From Macrophomina tecta (lineage: Eukaryota > Ascomycota > Dothideomycetes > Botryosphaeriales > Botryosphaeriaceae): a stretch of DNA of 64,000 nucleotides. The position numbers and the translations under genes were made by a program. How positions within the stretch are numbered: position 1 is the first letter of the stretch; each line of letters starts with the position of its first letter. The DNA lies in the NCBI GenBank assembly GCA_024180945.1, contig JAKSGN010000007.1:2604001-2668000 (forward strand). The letters run 5' to 3'. This document shows, in pieces, positions 32,043-42,735 of this stretch. The notes beneath the pieces were generated by a model. It worked only from the letters and a program-made list of their open reading frames with translations. It was not told the DNA's origin and made no database searches.

Positions 32043-33083
32043 CTAATATTGCGCGCAAGGGCCTGATTCCCACGTGTATTTGCCGGGACATCTCCTGCCA
32101 AGATCAATCGCCAATATAGCATCCTTCAACCCGCTAATAGTGTCCATCGCCGCCGAAGAAACGCTACCCCAATCTGCATCCATGGATGCCACAAATCTCC
32201 TGGTAGAATCAGCAACAGCTTTCGCGGCCTCAAGGTCCTTCTGACCCTGAAACATGAAACTTAGCGCCTTGGGATGGGCCAATCGTTCCCGCATCACTTG
32301 TTTGCGGACGCCATCATTTATAACATCCTTTGCGGCCAGCCTACTCACTCGAGTTCGGAGTCGACGCATACTCTTGCTCGATATCTCGAGAAGCGCTTGA
32401 GCCGTGTCCACCTCATGGTCAAGGACCTGAAGGCGGCTGTGCGCAATCTCCGCCAGTGCTTCCGTTTGTGAGATAGCTTCAGAAATTGATGTCTTCAACC
32501 CCTTGATGCGAGCGGTGTGCTCAGCCCTCTGGAAGTCCACCATGGCCTGGAGACTCATAAGCTCTTGAACTTTCTCGCTGAGCTCCTGGCTCCATTGCTC
32601 CTTCCAGTCCTTCAACACCGCCTCCCCGCACTCCCTCCACATACTCTTATTCACTTCATCCTTCAGCTTCTTCTCATCAACCTGCTTCCATTTTTCGTCG
32701 GACCTGCTGAACGGTTTACCGCATTCCACCCCTCTTCGGTTTGCTTGTGATACATCAACTCTGCATATTTGGAGCTCTTTCCAAGCCTTGGTCTTGCTCC
32801 TCATTGCCCATTGTTTCTTCAGATGCTCCCTGAGCCATTCCTCGTCACTTTCTTCAGTAATTGGGTGGCGGGCTAAGGGGGGCTTCCCCACTGTGGCGTA
32901 GTTGTGGCGCATGATGTCTGTTACGAGGTCCTTGTATCCTGAGGTTCTATCCTTCTTCAGGGGCATCGCAGCTTTAAAGGCGCCTTCCAGCATTGGCTCC
33001 AGTTCGTCCTTGTTCCATTGTTCGCCCGGCCTTGGCATGTTCTTAGGGATTTCTGCCATATTCAGCAGTGGGAATCCTGCCAT
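32043..33083 (-). CDS. Unrecognised coiled-coil protein
   Basis: At least 346 residues from the ATG at 33081-33083 (MAGFPLLNMAEIP). The frame stays open upstream without an ATG to about 33161, through residues that look coding (ALRIVDQAPRWATGT), and a TATACAG acceptor lies at about 33160. The true gene may therefore have an upstream exon that I could not locate. The protein is Lys/Glu/Trp-rich; residues of about 150-330 are strongly helical with heptad-like spacing (two long coiled coils, for example around VQELMSLQAMVDFQRAEH and ALAEIAHSRLQVLDHEVD). A small Cys pair lies in the N-terminal third (ICRVDV, VECGKPF). No family is recognised. It borders the decayed 33-41 kb region, so a lineage-specific gene is likely. 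Confidence 0.55.
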   Translation of the reverse strand: MAGFPLLNMAEIPKNMPRPGEQWNKDELEPMLEGAFKAAMPLKKDRTSGYKDLVTDIMRHNYATVGKPPLARHPITEESDEEWLREHLKKQWAMRSKTKAWKELQICRVDVSQANRRGVECGKPFSRSDEKWKQVDEKKLKDEVNKSMWRECGEAVLKDWKEQWSQELSEKVQELMSLQAMVDFQRAEHTARIKGLKTSISEAISQTEALAEIAHSRLQVLDHEVDTAQALLEISSKSMRRLRTRVSRLAAKDVINDGVRKQVMRERLAHPKALSFMFQGQKDLEAAKAVADSTRRFVASMDADWGSVSSAAMDTISGLKDAILAIDLGRRCPGKYTWESGPCAQY

Positions 33084-34355
33084 GGTTCCTGTTGCCCAGC
33101 GCGGAGCTTGGTCAACGATTCTTAAAGCGGCCAAGCTGTGAGAATTGATGGTCTGTATAACGGGTCAGAAAACAGTAAGCTCCTTTGCATAAGCTACATA
33201 AATTTAACAATAGGCATGGGCAGCTGTCGCTGGTCTATCGCTCCATGCACAGAATAAATAAACTGTAAATGCACCCGACCTTATGACAACGATGGATTGG
33301 TTAGCTTGTCCTCCTGATACTAAACGTGGCGAGCTTTCGCTTGGATGCTGAAGAATCGAACAAAAGGAAACGGCTCAGGCGGCATCTGCACAAAGACCTA
33401 ATAGCGGCGCATGCAAGAGCTCTTCTAAGAAGCGTTCCTCAAGCAGGTCACCGCGATGCAAAGGCGCCAATCATCCACCAGATTTGCAGCTGTCCTTGAT
33501 GACACACAGAAGGCATTCTTGAGCAAGCTTCGGCTTTGCCATATGGCTGTCGTGTGCCTCGTGTAGTTACCTTCATCTTCGAGTTATAATCAGAGCGTCG
33601 AGTGCTTCTTTTTCTTCTTTTTCTTCTTCTCCTTCTTCTTCTTCTTCTTCCACCACATAATTGATCAATGAAAGACACAGAACGTATGTTAAGCATGCCT
33701 CCACCACGCACTAATAACGTGCTGACGATTGATCCAAAATGGAGGTGACGGAACACACGAAGTGCCTGTCCGGTCGCCCTAGATGGGCGCTCCTGAATGG
33801 ACTGCAGACGACGTCTATTGTCCCAACCCTTCCGCAAACAGTTTACCTGGGATTTACATCCATATCTTTAGGGGCTTCTGCCACAAACAGAGTCTATCAC
33901 AATTCAGCCTCCAACAGTGCAGCTGCAATAAGTCTGAAACATCGCGAGTCTAATCGCAAGGTGGAAAGCTCGATCCTTATTCAAAGCCTCGGTTCAGATA
34001 AATGGTGGTATTCTGTCGACAACTTCCAGAGCTCCGAAATATCGGAGTCGGCATGAATAGAACGGCGTATCAGAGGAAAAGAAGTTAAAAACAGCCGGGA
34101 CGTGATAATCCGTACAACACAACGCTCACTGCTAACAGATGCTGATACATAGAATTGAGAGATGAAGATGCACCCGCCAAATTAGTCCGATCACGGTGAA
34201 ACACACTACGAGATAAGATACATTTACATCGCTTGCCAGTTGCCGCCTACTTCTTCCATCTATTGTCTAGCATTTCATTTTTCTCCTCTTCCTGCGCTCT
34301 CATTTTCTCAGAAGTCTAGTGTGGACGTATAGTCGTGGTGATTATTAAAGCTTAT
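33084..34355. other. Intergenic with a TTC-rich microsatellite
   Basis: Contains the possible 5' exon zone of the coiled-coil gene, an imperfect (TTC)n run at about 33606-33650 and AT-rich DNA beyond 33840. No gene is recognised; short open frames on both strands lack conserved content. Confidence 0.5.
33606..33650. repeat. Imperfect TTC trinucleotide microsatellite
   Basis: About 45 bp of TTC/TTTTTC units, the longest pure run being about seven units near its end. Lies outside any recognised coding exon. Confidence 0.85.
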
Positions 34356-34841
34356 TTAGAAAAGCGCAAGCGGATTCGTAGCATTTGCCGGCCTCTCCTG
34401 AATTACATCCCAATGCTCGACGACGCAACTGCCGTTGAACCGGTAAACGTCGATGTAGGCGGTCGGCTCCAGACCCTTTTGATCCACCCGGTAGTGAATC
34501 CAGCCGTAGGGACTGTCGAAGGCAGTGCGCATAATGGTCAGGTTGGCGTTGGCGAAGTATCCGTCTAGAGCGGAAATGGCTGCGTCTCGTCCGGAAAGGA
34601 TGGCCGGATTATGTTGGATGTAGCTCTCGTCAACGTGGGTCAGGAACGCGTCGGTCGTGTTGCCGATGGTGTAGAAGGTGTTGACGAAGTCGTAGAAGAG
34701 GGCGCGCTGTAAATCGGCGGGTGCGTACTTGGGAGGACAGAGCTCGGCGGTGGAGAGGGGGAGGAGGCTGTTAAAGGGCGTGGCTATAACAGAGGCGGAG
34801 AAAGAAAGCCCGCTTAGCAGGGAGGTCTTGATGAGAACCAT
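34356..34841 (-). CDS. Small secreted SnoaL-like (NTF2-fold) protein
   Basis: 161 residues, single exon. The ATG at 34839-34841 is chosen because it opens a good signal peptide (MVLIKTSLLSGLSFSASVIA), and a TATA box lies 60 bp upstream; the frame extends 16 residues further up without such features. After the signal comes a compact alpha+beta domain with LFYDFVNTFYTIGNTTDAFLT, YIQHNPAILSGRDAAISAL, and WIHYRVDQKG, YIDVYRFNGSCVVEHWDV; this pattern is typical of SnoaL-like polyketide-cyclase-type NTF2 folds. Many fungal relatives are uncharacterised; the fold does not fix the reaction. Possible N-glycosylation sites (NTT, NLT, NGS, NAT) fit secretion. The gene stands alone at the edge of the decayed region, with no pathway partner beside it. 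Confidence 0.75.
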   Translation of the reverse strand: MVLIKTSLLSGLSFSASVIATPFNSLLPLSTAELCPPKYAPADLQRALFYDFVNTFYTIGNTTDAFLTHVDESYIQHNPAILSGRDAAISALDGYFANANLTIMRTAFDSPYGWIHYRVDQKGLEPTAYIDVYRFNGSCVVEHWDVIQERPANATNPLALF

Positions 34842-35695
34842 GATAGATGATGTGGATGGAGATTGGAGTAACAATGAAGCCTCGATCATGTATCTGAAGG
34901 CGTTTATATATACATGAGCGTTGGCTTATGGCGGTACATAGCTGCGAGAGGGCATGAATGAAATCCTTGGCAACTATTAAGCAATTCCGCACTCTCGTAA
35001 TTTGACGGAATTTTTCTAAGTGAGTTGGTTTGGATCTGAGGCCGACCGCTTTCTTCCGCTATGGTAAAAGGGGGGCGCGTGATCGACGCGTGGCAGGCAT
35101 CCCGTATCCAGACCCTCAACGGCGATTATTAGGTGCGAGCACTAACAAGCCTCGAGCACCCTCTGAGGGCTTTGAATTACTTTCCCAGTATGGAAGCCTA
35201 CTGCAAAAATACCAAACAGCCTGAGACTTTTCCAAGTATCGATTGAAGCCGAACTGGAAACATGTGGCTCTAACGTAACAGCCAATGTCTGCCGCATTGG
35301 CGACTTTCTGGATTTCTGATGAAATATTTGACTAATAGCACTCGAGGCTCTTGATACGGCACTTGAATTGCACGCACTGGTCTGGTGAAGCATGCCAATG
35401 TTGCTGAATCACATTTTTGCCGGAACGGTTCCGTGAAAGGCTTCACATCCCGGAGCTAATCAAGTCAGGAGCTTTAATGTTGGGAGTGATTAGTCACGGC
35501 CCCATGATTGAGCGGATACTTTCCGTTCCCCTCTTGTTCTCACTAAGAAACGTTCCGTGCTCGCTTACCCCCATTGCTAATCTTCCTTTTGCCCTCCTTT
35601 CATGCCAGCTCGTTCAACAAGTATATCAAACAGTCATGCATCTAATCCAAATTCCGATTTACAATTACCTCTTTCCAATTTATTTAGGCTTCCGT
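34842..35695. other. Intergenic before the NmrA-type pseudogene
   Basis: Upstream DNA of the SnoaL-like gene, with the TATA box noted separately. No coding content recognised. Confidence 0.5.
34901..34912 (-). promoter_or_regulatory. TATA box of the SnoaL-like gene
   Basis: Read on the minus strand the sequence is TATATATAAACG, 60 bp upstream of the chosen ATG. Position and sequence fit a core promoter, and also support the shorter start. Confidence 0.55.
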
Positions 35696-36650
35696 ATGAG
35701 AGCTCTCATCTCAACACTATTGCACTTATAGGTATAAGTACCATCGACAAACATTCTAGACGTATGCATTGTCCTGTTTGTATAGATCTACCACTAACAC
35801 AACTACGCTTGAACCCGCAGGCAAGCGGTATGATTTGGAAGGCAGTATTGCAAACAATCTTAGAATAGGGGTTAGATGTGACAGTTATCTCCCACACAGT
35901 TCAAATGCCCAGTTTCACTCCGAATGCAGGGTTTTGAAGGGAAACTACGAGGACACTTCGTTCCTACAGAACAGTCTCCAAGACATGGATGCTCTTGTAC
36001 TTTGTTTTCGGATTCTTCAAGTAGATTCTTCCCACCCCTGGATTGATGCCGCTATTGCTGTCGGAGTAAAATGAATCATCCCGAGCGAGTTTAGGACCGA
36101 TTCGGGCAGCGAGAAATATGCGAAGCATGTGCCTATCATTCCGCCCAAGCTCGCAGTGGAGAGATTTCTGGAACAGAAACTTACCGAAGCCCCAATTCCT
36201 TCAGTTGGACTGGCTGGTCAATGGTTTGATATTCGAATGGGCAGGTTCACCTCCCCTCTCTTCCTTCCCGTCCTCTTCCAATTCCTTTGCTCCGCAGCCT
36301 CGTCCATCCCCTCGATCACTCTCAGTATTCAGCATCCACTGACTTTGGAATATGTACCGTTTCTAGCACGCGGCGTTTTCGGCATCGAAGCCCACGACAA
36401 GGCGGTGCTCCTCTTGGACAACGGACTTACCAATTTCAACACAACCGCGTTCGCGCACGTTGGTGGAAGGTAGCTTGAGAAGTCTGGCCACCAATTCTCC
36501 AACGTTCCCTCCGTCTTCAACAAACTGGTCTATGTCAGTTCTTTCCTGATCAATCAAATTGATATCTGGCACAGCATCCAGAAAGCTACTGGGACTTCCA
36601 AGCAACTGGACAGTCTAAAATCGGAGCACAGATGAGTACATGGTGTAACG
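35696..36650 (+). pseudogene. NmrA / isoflavone reductase-type oxidoreductase pseudogene
   Basis: Remnants of an NAD(P)-binding NmrA-family protein are collinear over about 950 bp: SSHLNTIALIG, then ASGMIWKAVLQTILE (nucleotide-binding loop), GLDVTVIS, RVLKGNYEDTSFLQNSLQ, DMDALVLCF, then IIPSEFRTDSGSEKYAKH, VPIIPPKLAVERFLEQKL, FDIRMG, AVLLLDNGLTNFNTTAFAHVG, FSNVPSVFNKLVYVSSF and finally STDEYM. They lie in different frames and are broken by a TAG at 35866-35868, a TGA at 36072-36074, frame changes near the ATG (35696), near 35930 and after 36460, and further stops near 36618 and 36642. An intron is implied at about 35734-35820, but its donor reads ATAAGT instead of GTAAGT. The glycine-rich loop is degenerate. 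The gene is clearly dead; its former substrate is unknown. Confidence 0.85.
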
Positions 36651-36786
36651 AGCGAGCCTCTGCCTCTAAGGATCCAAACACCAAAGAGGGAGAAAACCTG
36701 TCGAGGGGGTTTCCTTGAGTGGGTACAAGAAGAGGGTGAGAGCAAGTCGAACACGTGATGAGACTAAGCACTGCGTGCGAAGGCCG

Positions 36787-37090
36787 TGTTACTAACAATG
36801 TGCTGGATTGTTATTGAAGTTGACCACGAAAGGTCAAAGCTATCTAAGGGGTGTGGTTTATATATAGTAGGAAAGTGTATATAATCTAGTGGTTTAGAGG
36901 TTTATTCTGTCGATCCGTTGAACGTCTAAACTAGTAGTTTATGAGTTCAGAGCGCCAAGCCTTTAAACAGTTGAACTAGGGGTCATGTGACCCGTATAGC
37001 CCGTGCTTAGGGAATTGTTCTACGATTATATCTTCGCCCCGCTTGTCTTCTTCCCTAACCTCTTGACCCCGTGAAGGCTGCGCCGTAACA
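36787..37090. mobile_element. Candidate solo LTR
   Basis: A 304-bp segment with LTR-type ends: it begins TGTTAC and ends GTAACA (perfect 6-bp inverted ends of TG...CA form) and contains an internal TATATATAG promoter-like box near 36862. It sits directly behind the NmrA-type pseudogene. No clear target-site duplication was found in the 5 bp flanks, and there is no second copy in the window, so the call is tentative. Confidence 0.35.
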
Positions 37091-40000
37091 CATGGCTGAA
37101 GGCCATGCGTTGTTGGAGAAAGGAGACTTCCCACGGGGTGCCCGGAGACTGACCTACGGGCATGTCATAAAGGAAGGCCAGGGCAGGAATTACGAGTCTA
37201 CTGTTTCGCTGAGCAATGAACTTCTGGAGCTGAAAGAATTGAACCTTGACCGAGTTGTCTCTACTGCGTGTGCCTTGAAGTGCGCCAGAGCCTCAGTCTC
37301 CATGTAGTAGGAAGTTTCCACTTATCGGCTCCGTGGAATGCGTGCCATTATTTCTGTCATTAGATCGTAATCAACTAAATAATCAGAGATAGAGGAGAGT
37401 GGCTCCGGAGAGGGAGTGATATCCCTCGCCTTTCTTCTGACTGTTTTCTCGCTCCTTTCGTTTCGTGGAGACTCAAACGGTGCGATCTCGTGGAAATGAG
37501 CGTTTAATGCAGTCATATCAAGGGAGCTATCGATGAAATTAGTCGGATCGACGTCCGGGCGAATAATTCAATTCGATACGCGTTCCGACTCTTACTCTTC
37601 CAGCACTCAACGGCCTTCGGCGATTGAGAAAAACATTCGAAAATAACAAGATTGGGATATTTAGGCTTTACCACGGTATAACGGATGGGCGCTACAAATG
37701 AGGACATATAGCAAAAGGGCTAAATATGCCAAAATATTCCTTGAGCGTCACGATTGGTGGACCTTTTCCCCTAAATATACACGCCATCGAAATGTTTGAT
37801 CCCAGAAGGGGTAGAACGCGTGTCTGGTCCGTGCACAACCAACAAATTTTTGAGCATCACCGAATAGCCTAACCCCCCTCGTGTAAACCTCTCTACTGCT
37901 CGCGGAATGTTACAACCTTACCGCAAACAAGTCTGAACAGCTTCTGGGGGCATCTTCTCAAGTGCATGCGGTTCTTCGGCCCGATATCTGGAGCCGTTGC
38001 GGAGAGATCGCGAAGTCCCTGGCCCCCAACTGCACCAGAGGGGCTGCTCCCCCCACTTCACCACAGACGACCCCAACCATTGGCCAGCCTTGCTTCTGCA
38101 TCACGATCCCGTGCTTTCAGGCTCTGCAAATCTTGGGGTGCTATCTTCTTAGCGAGAAAGCTTCGCTTGCGCACCTGCTCCCGCACCTCGTCCCGAAAAT
38201 CAACACCACGTCCCGGAACATCACCGACACATTGTTTCTCCAAGATATGATGTATCAGAGCCATTAAAACACCATAAATTACAAAGGGCATTTGGTCTAG
38301 GGGTATGATTTTCGCTTCGCATTACCAAGAATGTGCTTGTGAAAGGTCGTGGGTTCAGTAAGTTTCCATGTTCGAGTCTCAGGGGGTGTAACATCCTAAC
38401 TAACAAATTCCAAAGATTCCCACAATGTCCATCGAATTCTCTTTTGCTTTCTGGCGTCCGTGGAGGTACGTCCTCGTATGTCGTCAATCATCTTTTTGCT
38501 CAGGAGCCATGTAATGCTGTGTTCTTTCTTTGGTAAGTATACCGTCCAATGAATACATGCGTACTACTAGGTATATGCATGAAATCACGCGTCCCAGGAG
38601 AGCTCATGACTGGCTACGCAAGAATATCCATTGAAGTGTAGGTGCCAGCGTCTGAAGCGGGCTACAAAAAAAAAAAAAAAAACCATCAGTCCCCTTCTCA
38701 CTCTGATCAAACTTTGCTTTCGCCTTGGGTGATCTTGATCTGCCCGCCGTTCTGAAACAACGCTTTCTAAGCTGTCTGATGGACTCATGGTCCTGAAAAA
38801 TGTCTCGCACGTCCCTACAAGGTCGACCTTCGGTGAGACTTGCCCATTGCCGCTGCACAGGATATCCTAAAGAACGTCCAGTCTGGATCCCTACCGTCCC
38901 CTGTCAAAAGGGTTCCACTAAAGGAGCTCCCTCGTCTGCTGCTCAAGAAAGAGCCACGGAAGTCATTTACTGCGGATGCTGGACGATTGATTGCGGCATT
39001 GACAAAGACCCAAGACATCGAGGCCCTTCCACGCATTTTGGGCCATGACAGTTTCTTTGGATGATGTACAGGCGCAACCCGTGAAGCTTCCATTCTGGTG
39101 TCTTCGCGATACTGTCTTGGACATCCGGCCTGCCGCAAAATATAATTGATGTGCGTTGAATGACTAACTTTTTTGGAAGCAAACGATCGTATTCCGGAAC
39201 CGATTACAGATAGGTTTCGGAACTATATCACCTGATTCCTCATGAAAGGCTGCGGACTATGGAATGGCGCCCCCATTTCAGAATCCAGCAAATATATGTA
39301 CAAATGAAGTTACTATATTTGACTCTCAGCCCACACAAAAGGAGAAATCGGTACACATCTCCTACATTTGTGGTGGACGGTCCCACCTAATACTCCGAGC
39401 CGCCAGCTCGGAAGCTATCGCTTGATATTATCACCATGATAGGGATGATCAGAAAAGGCGGTACATGAGCCGCCTACAGAACACCTTCTCAGGCGGCTAA
39501 CAGAGGCAAAACCTCCAAGGTTCCAAACGATGCATGCGAATGCTGGACGCATTCTCGCATATGGGCCTAACCCAATCATTCTATTGACATACAAGGCTGT
39601 CGCTGCCGCAGCCGTGCGATCTCTTTCCGATCTGACACCTCGATCAGGGACTCCTTGAAGATTGATTGGTACTGAGAGAGAGACAGCCTAAGGCTTCTAC
39701 GTCATGACATGAAGTGTAAGCTCATATCAGGGCAGCGCCGCTCTGAATTCGAGGCAACACTGCGTACCTTCACGTTGCACCGCCGGAAGATCTTGAAGAA
39801 GCCGGATGACGTGTTTACAGTAAGTGCGGTCGGGATTGCTAAGTTGGTAGACAGTCGACACATTGAATAACAACCATCACCAGAAGGGAGATCAGAGCGA
39901 GCTTTGCCTTTTGTTGACAATCAACTTTGTACAGGTGCTATTGACTTGGGCGTGACTAATTCTGCGTTCCGCGACCTTTCAGTTCTGATCTGAACTACAT

Positions 40001-41004
40001 AGTTTAAAGCATACCACAGCGTACCATTGAATCCATCCTGTTTGCGATACCCATGGGAGAAACGCAACTAGACCGTGAGTTGGGAGTTAGTTGGAACGTT
40101 CCGAATTATGAAGTAAAATTAGCTGTAGTCTTTGTGGTGAGCAACGAGTAGAAGTATCGAATTATGTGTGGTGCGTTCCAGCGCAGACCTAGGATGCGGC
40201 GCGAGAAGAGTTCGTTGACAGCCGTTGACGGGTGCTGACGCCAGCCTAGGCTGAATCAGCCCAGCATTGTAGCATTCATTGGCTGCAGCAGAGAGACAGC
40301 CACTTCCTTCAACATCATCACGCTAATCCGTTTCAGCAGTCGGAGCAGCACATGCTGCACGCGATCGGTTGCTGTGGGGAGCCTGTGGAGGCTGCTCACT
40401 TCGATCTGATCTTGATACTAAGTCCCGAAGCGGGAGTTTCAGGACGTGGGATATGAAGGTTGCGTAGTAAGAGTTCGGCAGTTCTGTCCCAGCCTTGTAG
40501 CACTGACGCCGCTCAGGGCGTACCGCAAATTCGGTGAAGGTAGCTATCTTAGTGGCGAATCCCGCCGTCCAACCCCCGCGTCCATGAGGTCTTTTCTTTT
40601 CGGGAATGGATGAGTAATTTGAGGATCTTTTCGTGAGTCTTAGTACGGATGCGGCCTTTACGGGGCCATTCGACCACACCAATCGACGGAGGTGTCTGTT
40701 GTTGGCAGGCTGCCTTCGGCTGTAGGGATATGTCAAACACGTAGCTGCGATTCATATTCCTTTATTGTAACAATCATCGAAGCTCATTTCTGCCGTCTAG
40801 CATTGTCGAAATGAAAAAGAAGAAGGGTACTATCGTCGAAAAGCCCAAAAACCTACGCTTCTACAACCCACACGCCGCTCCTATGCACCTTACATGTCTC
40901 CAAGAGTCTAGACGCTCTTTCAGCCAGACTCAAACTTTTTTCTTCCATTTGTTTAACTCATCAACATCATCCAACGTAAAAGGGAAGGTCTATCTTTCTA
41001 TGAT
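37091..41004. other. Gene-poor decayed region
   Basis: About 3.9 kb without a recognisable intact gene. It holds the tRNA-like sequence at 38286, an A-run at about 38666-38682, a 76-codon open fragment at 38836-39064 (contains QDILKNVQSGSLPSPVKR, unrecognised, preceded by a stop), two short hairpins at 39394-39412 and 39456-39475, and unsupported open frames at 37092-37307 and 40323-40755. Stops break every longer frame. Confidence 0.5.
38286..38363 (+). pseudogene. Truncated tRNA-Pro-like sequence with intron
   Basis: GGGCATT acceptor 5' strand, TGGTCTAGGGGTATGAT D-arm with A box, and an anticodon stem TTCGC...GTGAA that pairs around a 23-nt loop, implying a 16-nt intron. This is followed by AGGTCGTGGGTTCA, which matches the variable and T-arm start of fungal tRNA-Pro. 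The 3' strand of the T stem and the acceptor 3' strand are missing. The anticodon position reads CGC, which does not fit the Pro-like body. A 3'-truncated pseudogene or a tRNA-derived repeat head is most likely. Confidence 0.5.
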
Positions 41005-42735
41005 TTACGACTTGATGAGGAGGCTGTGGCTGGTCATCTCCTCGGGCTGAGGCAGACCCATGGTGGCCAAGATGGTGGGGGCAACGTCGCCGAGAACACC
41101 GTCAGTCTTCTTAAGGGAGTAGTTCTTGGGGGCGTTGGCCATGACGAATGGAACCTTGTTCGTGGTGTGGGAAGTCTTGGGCTTGCCCTCCTCGTTGAGC
41201 ATCTCCTCGGCGTTACTGCATGCAATTTAGCGTACATTCATTTGAATGATAGAAGAGTATAATGACTTACCCGTGATCGGCGGTGATGAAGAGAGTGTAG
41301 CCGCTCTTGACGCATTGCTCGTAAATCTTGCCAATGGCCTTATCTGTCTCGGCGACACCCTTGATGGCCGCCTCGTAGACACCGGTATGGCCAACCATGT
41401 CAGGGGGAGCGAAGTTGTTCATGATGAACTCGTACTTGCCCTCCTGAATGCGCTCGCAAACCTTCTCGGCAACGCTCATGGCGCTCATCTCGGGCTGAAG
41501 GTCGTAGGTGGCAACCTTGGGCGAAGGGATCATGTCACGGTGCTCGTTCTCAAACTGCTTCTCCACGCCACCGTTGAAGAAGAAGGTAACGTGAGCGTAC
41601 TTCTCAGTCTCGGCAATGTGGCACTGAGTGATGCCCTGCTTGCCAAGCCACTCAGCCAGAACGTTGCCCATCTTCTGGGGCGGGAACGCAACCGGGAAAG
41701 TGTACTTAGGGTTGTACTGAGTCATGTTGGTGAGGTGGATGTTCTTGGGGTAGGGGAAGTCAGGCTTGGGGGAGCGGTCGAAGTCGCCGAGGAGCTGAGT
41801 GATCTCGCGAACGCGATCGGAGCGGTAGTTGAAGAAGAAGACAGTGTCGTCGTCTGTATTCGGTTAGTTTCTTGCCGAGCATGTGTCAATTGAGCTCAAG
41901 CACTCACCCTTGATTCTCCTCTCGTCACCACCGACAATGATGGGCTTGAGGAACTCATCAGTCTCACCCTGCTCGTACCTGGCCTTGACGGTAGCGAGCG
42001 GGTCCTCGCTAGCCTCGCCCTCGCCCTGGACAATGCCCTTGAGGGCAATCTCGATTCTGTCCCACCTCTTGTCGCGGTCCATCGCGTAGTAACGGCCGAC
42101 AACGGTAGCAATCTCGCCCAGGCCAATCTCCTTGGTCTGCTTGAGGAGGTTCTCGAGGTGGCCAGCGCCCGACTTGGGGTCAGTGTCGCGGCCGTCACCG
42201 AAGAAGTGGATGAAGACCTTGGGAACGCCGACCTCCTTGGCCAGCTTGAGCAGGGCGAGCAGGTGGTTGATGTGGGAGTGCACACCGCCGTCAGAGACGA
42301 GGCCGAGGAAGTGAAGACGACCGTTGCCGTTCTTGGCCCTCTGGAAGGAGGTCTGAATGTTCTCAACGTCCTTGAGCTCGCCCTTCTTGATCGTCTGATC
42401 GATGCGGACGACGTCCTGCCAGACAACACGGCCGGCGCCGATGTTCAAGTGGCCGACCTCGCTGTTGCCCATGAGACCCTCGGGCAGGCCGACAGCCAGC
42501 GAGGAGGCCTCAATCTCAGTGTATCCCTGGGTGATCTCGGAGCCCGGGCGCTTGAACTCGTCCATGACGGGGGTCTCGGCGGCGAGGATGGCATCGCCCT
42601 CCTTGGGCGAGGTCGCGCTGGCGACTCCCCAGCCGTCGATGACGACTAGCAGGCGGCGGCGTTAGCAGTGCTGAGCACTCTGATGTCCTGCAGGCCAGAC
42701 TTACTCAGAACGGCCTTTTGATCAACCTTGACCAT
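41005..42735 (-). CDS. 2,3-bisphosphoglycerate-independent phosphoglycerate mutase
   Basis: Exons: 42705-42735, 41908-42645, 41271-41853, 41005-41215; 520 residues, typical length. The enzyme interconverts 3- and 2-phosphoglycerate in glycolysis with a Mn2+-dependent phosphoserine intermediate; filamentous fungi use this cofactor-independent form. Landmarks: IVIDGWGV with metal ligand Asp14, LPEGLMGNSEVGHLNIGAGR with catalytic Ser72, SDGGVHSHINHL, HFFGDGRDTDP, GRYYAMDRDKRWDRI, FFFNYRSDRVREIT, TFFFNGGVE, NFAPPDMVGHTGVYEA and FITADHGNAEEM, which supplies further metal ligands. The start MVKVDQKAVL is the only ATG that splices into the conserved core. Divergent from MED9 with 604 bp between starts. 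Confidence 0.96.

Noticed and set aside
33135..33161. Use of a TTG codon at 33132-33134 as the start of the coiled-coil gene
   Set aside because: Fungal nuclear genes rarely start at TTG; the open stretch is better explained by an upstream exon or by a start at the ATG at 33081-33083.
36880..36950. tRNA-like A and B boxes (AGTGGTTTAGAGG and GAGTTCAGAGC)
   Set aside because: They fall inside the candidate LTR, the stems do not form a cloverleaf, and the B box deviates at key positions.
37962..38267. 101-residue open frame in the decayed region
   Set aside because: No domain, overlapping open frames on the other strand and no promoter or splice support.
40323..40736. 137-codon open frame on the minus strand
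   Set aside because: Begins without ATG, lacks conserved content and lies in the decayed region; the alternative frame with ATG at 40755 is equally unsupported.
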